Part shown: positions 1 to 6,548 of the stretch, in pieces
How positions within the stretch are numbered: the stretch's first letter is position 1
Layout of the letters: the number at the start of each line of letters is the position of its first letter
Assembly: GCA_964448055.1 (NCBI GenBank)
Contig: CAYUVB010000039.1
Span: forward strand, 1 to 14,984
Direction: 5' to 3'
DNA from: WANQ01 sp964448055
GTDB taxonomy: Archaea; Thermoproteota; Thermoprotei_A; Sulfolobales; WANQ01
DNA length: 14,984 nt
Made by a program: the position numbers and the translations under genes
Notes under the pieces: generated by a model
Databases searched by the model: none
Seen by the model: only the letters and a program-made list of their open reading frames with translations
Told to the model about the DNA's origin: nothing

Positions 1-1
1 T

Positions 2-634
2 ATTGGTCCTAATGGTGCTGGTAAAACAACAACCCTACGAATAATAGCAACACTACTGAAACCCACTAAAGGTAGGGTTATAGTCTATGGATATGATGTT
101 GAAAGGGAACCGGATAGAGTTAGAAGATTAATAGGCTACCTACCTGAGGAAGCCGGAGTATATGATAGGTTGAGTGGTTGGGAGAATCTATTATTCTATG
201 CTAAAATATACGCTGAAAACGGGGACGAAGCTAAAAGAATAGCAATGTACGGTGCTAAGCTGTCTGGTTTAAGTGATAGGCTTAGGGATAGAGCTGAAAC
301 ATATAGTAAGGGTATGAAGCGTAGACTTCTCTTAGCTAGGACATTAATGGTTAAACCTAAGTTAGCTATACTTGATGAACCTACAAGCGGGTTGGATGTA
401 TATGCTGCAGTAGAAGTACGTAGGCTTATTAAGAAATACATTGCTGAAACAAATTCAACTATTATTCTTTCAAGCCATAACATGCTTGAAGTAGAGTACC
501 TATGTGATCGTGTAGCATTCATAGATAATGGTAGAATAATTGCCCTAGGGAAACCACGTGAGCTAAATGAAAGGTTTGGTGGGGAGAATCTGGAGGAGGC
601 ATTTGTTAATGCTGTTAAGGGTGCTAGAAGTTGA
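2..634 (+). CDS. ABC-2 type exporter ATP-binding protein (5' partial)
   Basis: This is the ATPase subunit of an ABC exporter of the NatA/CcmA-like group; it would hydrolyse ATP on the cytoplasmic side to drive the membrane protein encoded next. The frame is already open at the window edge, and about 210 residues are visible. They start in the Walker A loop (GPNGAGKTT). Next come a Q-loop region with Glu in place of Gln (GYLPEEAGVYDRL), a signature loop of the divergent type seen in this subfamily (YSKGMKRR), Walker B (LAILDEPTSGLD) and the H-loop (SSHNM). The real start lies left of the window, probably by some 30-40 codons; the TTG at 170 is only an internal codon. The stop overlaps the TTG start of the next gene by 4 bp (TTGA), so the two are translationally coupled. 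The substrate cannot be told from sequence. Confidence 0.93.
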   Translation: MGPNGAGKTTTLRIIATLLKPTKGRVIVYGYDVEREPDRVRRLIGYLPEEAGVYDRLSGWENLLFYAKIYAENGDEAKRIAMYGAKLSGLSDRLRDRAETYSKGMKRRLLLARTLMVKPKLAILDEPTSGLDVYAAVEVRRLIKKYIAETNSTIILSSHNMLEVEYLCDRVAFIDNGRIIALGKPRELNERFGGENLEEAFVNAVKGARS

Positions 635-1881
635 GGAAAATCAAGATCATACTGTGGAAGGAGTTTATAGATCTTTCAAGAGATTGGAGGACAATTATAA
701 GTACCATATTATTACCATTGATAATTCTACCTCTACTAGGTTTAATGGCTTTTACCTTAACTAAAGAGCAGGTTGCGCAGATAATAATCATAGACGAGGA
801 TCAAGAAATAATAACCATCGGTAATAGCACTATCTCCTCAATGAACTTAACAAGCATTATAGAGAGTATTGCTAAAGAAAGGAACATAGCAATAGTACTA
901 GCTAATAATTATACGAAAGCTGTTAAAGAGAATCCTTACTTCGATGTAGTACTCATTATACCCAAGGGTTTTATCTGGAATGCCACGAGTTTAAATGATA
1001 CCGCATGGCTTAAAGTGATGATTAGAGTAGGATCAACCAAAGCAACTGAGGCCTTAAACGCTATTAGGAATGCTATAGAGAGGTTCAATGACATACTGGG
1101 TAGGATGAAAATAGAGTATCTTTCAGAACTAGCACGCGTTAAGGTAAAGTATGAGAGTATTCGAAGTCCAGTAAGACTGTCTGTACCCGAGTATGCTGGT
1201 ATTGGAGGTAGACCTGCTAGTATAATAGATGAGCTTCGTGCCTATACTGCTAAGATACTAATGTTTGCATTATTGTTCATAGCTCCACCTATATCATCAT
1301 TTATTTCCGACACCATTATAGGTGAGAAGGAGAGAAAAACCCTTGAAAGCCTATTAGCTACACCAATTCCACGTTTACAGCTATTAGCAGGTAAGATGTT
1401 TGCAGCAACAATACTAGGAGCACTTGCAGCACTTGCTGATATAATAGGTGTTGTAGGATACTTCTACATATTAACATTAAGCTATGGTGGAATACTACCA
1501 TTCCTAGACCCGCAGTTGATACTAGTTCACTCAATAGTAGTGTTCATGACTAGTCTATTAACAGCATCAATGGTTTTACCATTAGTCCTAAGATCCAAGA
1601 CCATACGTGGAGCTCAAGCTTCCTCTACAGCTATAACATCTATTGCAATGATAGTATATTTCGCAGTATTATTCGTTGACATACCCAAACTACCACCGAT
1701 AATACTATCAATACTATACCTCATACCATTTACTCATCCAGCACTCATAGTATACAACTATGTTAACGACCAGGTATTCCAAGCACTAGTACATGCACTA
1801 ATAACAATAGCTATCTCAATACTATTGATGATAATATCAACAAAACTATTTCAATCAGAGAAAATACTTACATCAAAATAG
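631..1881 (+). CDS. ABC-2 type exporter permease (NatB-like)
   Basis: Membrane subunit of the exporter whose ATPase lies upstream, 416 residues. One membrane helix at about 21-43 is followed by a large extracytoplasmic domain (about 45-204) with several N-x-S/T sequons. A six-helix block follows, with helices near 205-228, 256-283, 297-320, 332-350, 353-372 and 385-405. Between the second and third helices is the family signature GEKERKTLESLLATPI (231-246), the coupling loop contacting the ATPase. This layout matches the ABC-2 family with a long first periplasmic-side loop, as in NatB-type permeases. The TTG start at 631 overlaps the ATPase stop, and a GGTG stretch lies about 10 nt upstream. 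The substrate is unknown; Na+, drug or lipid export are all possible for this family. Confidence 0.88.
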   Translation: MRKIKIILWKEFIDLSRDWRTIISTILLPLIILPLLGLMAFTLTKEQVAQIIIIDEDQEIITIGNSTISSMNLTSIIESIAKERNIAIVLANNYTKAVKENPYFDVVLIIPKGFIWNATSLNDTAWLKVMIRVGSTKATEALNAIRNAIERFNDILGRMKIEYLSELARVKVKYESIRSPVRLSVPEYAGIGGRPASIIDELRAYTAKILMFALLFIAPPISSFISDTIIGEKERKTLESLLATPIPRLQLLAGKMFAATILGALAALADIIGVVGYFYILTLSYGGILPFLDPQLILVHSIVVFMTSLLTASMVLPLVLRSKTIRGAQASSTAITSIAMIVYFAVLFVDIPKLPPIILSILYLIPFTHPALIVYNYVNDQVFQALVHALITIAISILLMIISTKLFQSEKILTSK

Positions 1882-1902
1882 GAAGTCGTATAATCCGTAT
1901 AA

Positions 1903-1998
1903 TTAGGCAAGATTGAGGCTATAATACTTACAACTGATAGTAGGATTAGGGAAGTAGTGGGCGATAAATGTAAGTATATAGTAGTACAAGGAATATAG
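1903..1998 (+). other. Short coding-like frame, possible gene remnant
   Basis: Between the exporter permease and the next gene a 31-codon frame, bounded by TAA (1900-1902) and TAG (1996-1998), reads like real protein: it contains IEAIILTTDSRIREVVGD, then CKYIVVQGI. It has the alternating hydrophobic/charged pattern of a beta-alpha-beta unit but no ATG, GTG or TTG at its start. It may be the 3' end of a decayed gene, or chance. I cannot assign a family. Confidence 0.2.
1975..1980 (+). promoter_or_regulatory. Possible TATA box for the five-gene cluster
   Basis: TATATA lies about 40 nt before the TTG at 2018. An archaeal start site about 25 nt downstream would give a roughly 15-nt leader that just includes the GAGGAG ribosome site at 2005-2010. 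It is called only from spacing and composition. Confidence 0.3.
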
Positions 1999-2017
1999 TG
2001 TTTAGAGGAGTAAGGTC

Positions 2018-2566
2018 TTGAAGCTAATAGTCCTTGGTGTAAGAAACCTAGGCAAGTTACTTAGCTATTTAGAGGAGAAAGGGTACATGGTAGAAGAAGC
2101 GACAAATATGGTGTTAACGGATAATAGCGAAGTTGGTGAATGGGAGATAAAGGATAAGGATGGAAAAACTATAGGTAGAATCCTAGCACATTATATAAGA
2201 CACTACTATGCAGCTATCAGGGAGCTTCCAAGTACTGCAAGTGACAAGGAGATATTGGAAAGACTCCTAAGAGCAAAATATGTTGATGAAAAATGGAGTA
2301 GTCCAGTGGAACCCGTAATAGTGATAGGTATGGACGAGTTATCAAGTATACTAGATAAATACGTTGACGATTACCCTAATGATAAAGCAAAGTTATTAGT
2401 AGAACAATACTTCATAGATGGAGGCATAAGAGTTATGACAAGATTAGCTAAGAAGGTAATAGAGAATCTGGGAAAGGATACAAGTACTACTAGTGGAAAC
2501 AGTAATAGTGGAGGCAATGATGAAGGCTCAATAAGCAGAACTGGTGAAGAAGGATCAACCGGCTGA
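2018..2566 (+). CDS. Hypothetical protein, first gene of the 2018-4598 cluster
   Basis: I do not recognise this 182-residue protein. The TTG start is supported by GAGGAG at 2005-2010, seven bases upstream. The N-terminus (MKLIVLGVRNLGKLLSYLEE) suggests a beta strand followed by a helix, as in an alpha/beta domain. The middle (about 40-150) is mixed and charged, with a second hydrophobic strand around VEPVIVIGMDEL. The last 30 or so residues are a low-complexity tail of Ser, Gly, Thr, Asn and Glu with almost no hydrophobics, so probably disordered. There is no signal peptide, membrane helix or cysteine cluster. Twenty-three bases separate it from the next gene, which suggests an operon. No function is assigned. 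Confidence 0.72.
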   Translation: MKLIVLGVRNLGKLLSYLEEKGYMVEEATNMVLTDNSEVGEWEIKDKDGKTIGRILAHYIRHYYAAIRELPSTASDKEILERLLRAKYVDEKWSSPVEPVIVIGMDELSSILDKYVDDYPNDKAKLLVEQYFIDGGIRVMTRLAKKVIENLGKDTSTTSGNSNSGGNDEGSISRTGEEGSTG

Positions 2567-2589
2567 GCCACAGCCATAAAACATAAAAC

Positions 2590-3297
2590 TTGTACAGGTG
2601 TTTAAAGCTGATACCTGTACTCAAGCCTGTTAAGGAGCTTGGATCACGTGGAATAGAGTACTGTATTAACAAGTGCTTAGGTGGAGTAGAAGGTTACGGG
2701 GTATTAGTTTGGACTCCCATGAGAGAGGTTGTAGTAGAAAAACTTCAACGTGGTAAACCTAACCAGTTCTACGTAGACTACTACTTTTACCCTAAAGCAA
2801 GTGATTCTAGGTCAAAGCTATTCTTGTTAAAACTTAAGCTACAGGGCAAGATTATTGAATTGGAACCTCCACGTAATACCATTATTCTTAACCCAGAACA
2901 CATGGATCCATCAATTATTGTAGGTGAGGTACATAACCTTTACCGCGAGGTTAAGGCGAAAGTTAATCAGTTATACATGGAGTTCTCAATGATTCCTAGG
3001 AGGCGTGGTAGTGAGAGGAGGAAGAAGAGAGCAGAAATAGCTGCTCACGAAATCCTTCTGGATATAGTGAAGAAGATTCTACATGATCCAGAGAGACCTG
3101 GGGAGCATATCGTTAAAATGGGTAAGACTATCTGGGCGCCTATTATAATAGCTAGGTCTTCAATGAGTGAAAAAGATACTATAGTAGTATGTCAAGCCTA
3201 TGGTAAGCTCAGAATTGATAAAGCTTATACTTATGCTGGTCAAATAGATGATAGAGTTAAGAAAGAATATGTTAAACTCCTAGAGAAACCAATATAA
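2590..3297 (+). CDS. Hypothetical protein, second gene of the 2018-4598 cluster
   Basis: Unrecognised protein of up to 235 residues. The start is uncertain: TTG at 2590 has no clear ribosome site, whereas GGTG at 2597-2600 sits 7 nt before an in-frame CTG at 2608, which would give a 229-residue product. The sequence predicts a soluble, basic alpha/beta protein. Strand-rich parts (VVVEKLQRG, FYVDYYFYP, KLFLLKLKLQGKIIELEPP) are followed by a long helix with a very basic patch near 138-150 (PRRRGSERRKKRAE). After it comes a second mixed domain with GKTIWAPIIIARSS. The basic patch would suit nucleic acid or membrane-surface binding, but that is inference. The next gene follows after 35 bp on the same strand. 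Confidence 0.7.
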   Translation: MYRCLKLIPVLKPVKELGSRGIEYCINKCLGGVEGYGVLVWTPMREVVVEKLQRGKPNQFYVDYYFYPKASDSRSKLFLLKLKLQGKIIELEPPRNTIILNPEHMDPSIIVGEVHNLYREVKAKVNQLYMEFSMIPRRRGSERRKKRAEIAAHEILLDIVKKILHDPERPGEHIVKMGKTIWAPIIIARSSMSEKDTIVVCQAYGKLRIDKAYTYAGQIDDRVKKEYVKLLEKPI

Positions 3298-3332
3298 GTC
3301 TTCTATATTCCTACCCCTTAGGTTAGTGTACC

Positions 3333-3810
3333 GTGGTGGTACGTAGAAGGGCTGTACACTATCTAATACTATGTTATCGTATACTAGTGGCAGTTATAGA
3401 TATAGTAATAGTAGCCGTAGTCGCAGCATTAACAGCTATGACTATATACCAGATTCTAAGAGATCTAATCGGACTATACGCTGGAGGAGAAATACAACCA
3501 ACAATAATACTGAGCAATGCATTCCTCCTAATAGTCTATGCAGAAATAATACGAAGCATGGTTATAGCACGTAGAAGACCAGAAATGTACCTCATAGGTA
3601 TAGCTGAAGCAGGTTTCGTGATATCAGTTAAAGAAATAATAACATCAATAGTAGTGGGGGGCAATATCCCAGCTTCTCATGCCAACTATATCAGCTTTAG
3701 CCTTAGCAGTAGTACTATGGATACTGTATAAACACGTATTGCCACTTCGGAAAGAAAAGAAAACATTAATTCGTAGGAAAAAGAGTAGCCAAGCAGCTCA
3801 GTATAGCTAG
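3333..3810 (+). CDS. PsiE-like four-helix membrane protein, broken by a G6 frameshift
   Basis: The gene resembles the PsiE family (phosphate-starvation-inducible E; physiological role unclear). From GTG 3333 the first frame gives three membrane helices, at about 11-37, 55-78 and 85-110, and reads to GGG at 3657-3659. It then runs into a non-membrane tail and stops at 3729-3731. The +1 frame from 3661 continues as AISQLLMPTISALALAVVLW, then a basic tail, ending at TAG 3808-3810. Joining the frames gives a 158-residue protein with four helices and a Lys/Arg-rich C-terminus. That matches E. coli PsiE from its third helix to the end (the YxEI...P..YLIGIA...KEII pattern, then the last helix with LW and a basic end). 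The break lies in a run of six G (3656-3661); five would restore the frame. It could be a sequencing error, phase variation or programmed +1 slippage. Confidence 0.68.
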
Positions 3811-3841
3811 AGAAACCTCGTAGTCAGAGTGTGATGAGTTC

Positions 3842-4222
3842 ATGACACTAGACCTAATATTACATAAAATATCGGTTAAGACCAATGGTTGGACAGCTAT
3901 GGATTTAACAGAAGATATTCAAAGAATAGTATATGAGAAGAAACTAAAGCATGGAGTTGTAATAGTATTCACACCAAGTAAAAACGTTGTAGTAACCACA
4001 ATAGAATATGAGCCGCAGTTACTAGGAGACCTAGAATCACTTATAAAGAAGCTTGGTGGACCAAGTAGTATAGTTGAAGCATTGATAGGTAAAACGACAA
4101 CAATACCTGTAGTAAACAGTAACTTGGAAACTGGCACGTACAAGAGAATAGTCCTCATAGACCTAAGCAATGAACCTGGAGACAAAGAGGTGGTAATAGT
4201 ACTTGAAGGCATATATCATTAA
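3842..4222 (+). CDS. YjbQ/UPF0047 paralogue A, lacking the family histidines
   Basis: A 126-residue protein of the YjbQ/UPF0047 family, whose bacterial members have been credited with a side activity of thiamine phosphate synthesis and whose true role is unsettled. The fold is traceable throughout: LHKISVKTNGW.AMDLTEDI at the start, then GVVIVFTPSKN, then EYEPQLLGDL, then the C-terminal block ALIGKTTTIPVVNSNLETGT ending VVIVLEG. Compared from memory with E. coli YjbQ, the His of the HTS motif is Thr, the loop carrying the second His is deleted, and the His of the SHIKSS motif is Ser. It therefore keeps the Glu/Asp side but none of the usual His ligands. ATG 3842 follows GTGAT at 3831-3835. 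Its last 20 bp overlap paralogue B, so the pair is translationally coupled. Confidence 0.8.
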   Translation: MTLDLILHKISVKTNGWTAMDLTEDIQRIVYEKKLKHGVVIVFTPSKNVVVTTIEYEPQLLGDLESLIKKLGGPSSIVEALIGKTTTIPVVNSNLETGTYKRIVLIDLSNEPGDKEVVIVLEGIYH

Positions 4223-4598
4223 ATTCATGATAACTACTCATGGGCCTATGAGCTACTTTCCACTACGTAGAATAATAGAAGAGTACATAAAAGAAACCGG
4301 ACTAGAAAAAGGCTTGGTAACAATATCAGTTAAAGGAGCAACACCAGGAATAATAATAGTCGATAAAAGCGAAATACAATCAATAGACCATGCATTAAAA
4401 GAGCTAATACCAGTAATAGGTTGGGAACATGGAAACGCCTATGCACATCTAAGGTCAACAATAATGTCAACGACGCAAACAATACCCTTCATTAATAAAC
4501 GATTAGTTCTCCCACAATCTCACCAAGTATACCTAGTAGAAACAAGACCAGTATATAATCACCAAAGAACAATAATATTATACATAAGAGGGAAATAG
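4203..4598 (+). CDS. YjbQ/UPF0047 paralogue B, keeping two family histidines
   Basis: A second YjbQ/UPF0047 protein (131 residues), overlapping the end of paralogue A. It keeps the part A has lost: GWEHGNAYAHLRSTIM, holding the second and third family His, followed by TIPFINKRLVLP and the closing strand RTIILYIRGK. It lacks the first His (KGATPG where HTSA is expected), and PQSHQ replaces the usual GTWQ. TTG at 4203 is preferred over ATG at 4227 for two reasons: the family's first beta strand (KAYIIKFMITTHG) begins there, and a strong ribosome site (GAGGTGG, 4187-4193) lies nine bases upstream inside paralogue A. A and B carry complementary remnants of one active site, suggesting a mixed oligomer; known YjbQ structures are, as I recall, trimers. 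No obvious terminator follows. Confidence 0.82.
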   Translation: MKAYIIKFMITTHGPMSYFPLRRIIEEYIKETGLEKGLVTISVKGATPGIIIVDKSEIQSIDHALKELIPVIGWEHGNAYAHLRSTIMSTTQTIPFINKRLVLPQSHQVYLVETRPVYNHQRTIILYIRGK

Positions 4599-4640
4599 TA
4601 ACATAAAATAATGGAGTATATATGTGATCAATAACCATAG

Positions 4641-4840
4641 GTAAAGGCGTCGGCTCGCTCCACCAAATTCTTCACATATCTGAAACGTCCCTGCCTCCTC
4701 ATCCGCCAATAGAATACTATGACATTAAAACTAATAAACATATACTAGGAATAACAAAGATGAGGGGATGAGGTGATTTTCGGGGAACCCGAAGCCACAT
4801 CCCCTGGAAGGGATGTGGTAGCGGTTACCCCACCGACCCA
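4641..4840 (+). ncRNA. Candidate structured RNA in a GC-rich island
   Basis: This fills most of the 325-bp non-coding stretch 4599-4923. The 80 bases 4761-4840 are 60% G+C, and 4645-4707 is also rich, in a genome near 37-40%. Perfect hairpins are visible: 4779-4784 with 4788-4793 (6 bp, 3-nt loop) and 4795-4803 with 4810-4818 (9 bp, CTGGAA loop). Longer-range helices are possible: 4697-4704 with 4766-4773 (8 bp), GTCGG 4649-4653 with 4833-4837, and GGCG 4646-4649 with 4704-4707. TATA-like sequences near 4614-4623 and 4734-4743 lie about 25 nt before each GC-rich half, so it could be one RNA or two on the plus strand. The strand is not proven, because the hairpins fold on both. It matches no tRNA, RNase P, SRP or 5S core I know. 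It could also be a leader element of the EamA gene. Confidence 0.45.
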
Positions 4841-4872
4841 TAAGACAAATTATGTTAAACAATCTCTGTCGT

Positions 4873-4886
4873 AAAATTAAAATTAA
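4873..4886 (+). promoter_or_regulatory. Possible TATA region of the EamA gene
   Basis: An AAAATTAAAATTAA stretch lies about 40-50 nt before the TTG at 4924, downstream of the GC-rich hairpins. If used, transcription would start near 4905, leaving the structured element outside the messenger. GGTG at 4910-4913 would be the ribosome site. Confidence 0.25.
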
Positions 4887-4923
4887 TTCCATACACGTGA
4901 ATTAATGCTGGTGTTCTAAGGTC

Positions 4924-5777
4924 TTGACTAATCGCTTAAAAGGGCTAATAGCATTACTTGGAACAACAATATTATGGGGTTCATCCTTCCCAGCCATTAA
5001 AATGGTTATGGGTCTAGTAGATGAATACACGTATACGTGGCTTAGAGGATTAATAGCTCTCCTAGGCCTTACACCTTATGTTCTATACAGGTATTTATCG
5101 TCTAAGAGAATAGGTATGCGTGTTATTAAGGGTGGATTACTAGCTGGTATAGCTTACTCATTAGGTATATGGCTGCAGGGCTGGGGTACAAAGTATACAA
5201 CAGCTACTAACTCAGCATTCATAACAGGGCTTAACGTGGTATTTGTACATGTTTATGTAGCTTTAAGGCAACGTGAATATAATTGGAGGCTCTTATTATC
5301 ACTTATACTAGCATTAACAGGACTTTACTTCCTAACCAACCCTGCTACAAGCTTCAACGTAGGCGATTTACTAGTTCTGCTTGGAGCATTTATGTGGGCA
5401 GCACAAATAATAATAGTATCAATGTATTCTAAAGAAGACCCCTTAATGTTTACTTTCTATGAAGTTATGCCTGCATTATTATTCATAGCACCAAGTATTA
5501 TTACTAGGAATTTCGTAATGCCTTCAATACCTGCACTATTCCTTCTAACCTATCTAGCCCTGGTATGTAGTAATGCTGCATTTGCTCTACAAGTATATGG
5601 TCAAAGATATATTAGCCCAGCTGTAACAGCAATAATATTCTTATTAGAACCCGTATTTGCTGCATTATTTGCATACATTGTTTTAGGCGAACTACTTAAA
5701 GGTATACAAGTACTAGGCGCTATACTCATACTCATAAGCATGTTTATAAGCACTACAGCTGAATTCAAATCAGTGCG
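4924..5777 (+). CDS. EamA/DMT-superfamily transporter (3' end in assembly gap)
   Basis: Drug/metabolite-type transporter with two repeated EamA halves, about 5-140 and 147-280, and ten predicted membrane helices. Family features are the N-terminal ILWGSSFPAIK helix, SAFITGLNVVFV in the first half, and the end of the second half: SPAVTAIIFLLEPVFAALFA then GELLKGIQVLGAILIL. The tenth helix is complete (ILILISMFI), and only a short cytoplasmic tail is missing when the N run begins at 5778. The visible 284 residues are therefore close to full length. The TTG start is favoured because it sits right before the first helix, with GGTG eleven bases upstream. The substrate is unknown; the family covers amino acids, nucleosides, drugs and sugar phosphates. 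It converges on the amino acid ABC operon. Confidence 0.9.
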
Positions 5778-5877
5778 NNNNNNNNNNNNNNNNNNNNNNN
5801 NNNNNNNNNNNNNNNNNNNNNNNNNNNNNNNNNNNNNNNNNNNNNNNNNNNNNNNNNNNNNNNNNNNNNNNNNNNNN
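5778..5877. other. Assembly gap (100 N)
   Basis: Exactly 100 undetermined bases, the usual placeholder for a scaffold gap of unknown length. The EamA gene (plus) enters from the left after its last membrane helix. The amino acid permease (minus) enters from the right just after the IPG motif that normally closes this family. Any frame read through the gap is artificial. Confidence 0.99.
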
Positions 5878-6548
5878 GTTATAAGCCCAGGTATCATTAC
5901 TCTTTTCTCGATGTTCTTCATGGTACGTGTTATTATGAGTGATAGCGTTAGGTATATTATTGCTATTATAGTGTATATTTCTAAATATGCGAATGTTTCT
6001 GCTCCTATGATTTTTCCCGCATATACTAGTTCTACTACTGTTAGGAAATAGGCTATCGATGAGTACTTTAGCAGGTATACTAGCTCGTTAGTTAATGCTG
6101 GTATAGATGAACGTAAAGCTATTGGCATTACTATGGATGTTATGGCCTGCCAACGTGTCATACCAATAGATAATGCAGCTTCCCACTGACCTCTAGGGAC
6201 TGCTTTAATAGAGCTTCGTAGATATTCTGACTGATATGCTGCGCTATTAAGCCCCATGCCTAAAAAGGCAGCTATTAGAGGGTCAAGTATAATCCCTATC
6301 CTCGGTAACGCATAGTACACTAGGAATAGTTGGAGAAGCATCGGCGTGCCACGAATTAATTCCACATACGATGCTAAGATTAAGCGAAGCGGTCTTGGAC
6401 CATAAACTCTTCCAACAGCTATGAGTGCTCCGAATACAAATCCCATGATAAATGATGTAGCTGTTAAGACAAGTGTGTTTTTAAGACCTTCAAGGAACAT
6501 GGGAGAATAATTGTATACTACTTCAATTACTCTTTCCATGAAGCTCAT
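5878..6548 (-). CDS. Polar amino acid ABC transporter permease 2 (3' end in gap)
   Basis: Second inner-membrane permease of a polar amino acid importer (HisM/GlnP group), 223 residues visible. It has the family's RGTPMLLQ (66-73) and the cytoplasmic coupling loop GQWEAALSIGMTRWQAITSI (120-139), whose EAA motif docks with the ATPase. The closing IPGL motif (219-222) sits just before the N run, so only a few C-terminal residues are missing. ATG 6548 overlaps the ATPase stop by 4 bp (ATGA). A second in-frame ATG three codons in is also possible. With the first permease it would form a heterodimeric channel, as in histidine and glutamine transporters. Confidence 0.92.

Noticed and set aside
2011..2021. 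TAAGGTCTTGA shared at the starts of two genes (also at 4917-4927)
   Set aside because: It is an 11-base match built from a weak ribosome site plus a TTG start; two copies in 15 kb are not enough for a regulatory claim.
4624..4683. C/D-box small RNA, from GTGATCA (near C box) and CTGA (D box)
   Set aside because: The C box is imperfect, no C'/D' pair lies between, and no terminal stem brings the boxes together.
4680..4700. Hammerhead-like GAAAC...GTC sequence
   Set aside because: The CUGAUGA core and stem II are missing on either side.
4760..4840. tRNA-like or tRNA-with-intron reading of the GC-rich hairpin region, either strand
   Set aside because: No T-loop (TTCRA), no D-arm pattern and no 7-bp acceptor stem could be built; the 9-bp hairpin is too long for an anticodon arm.
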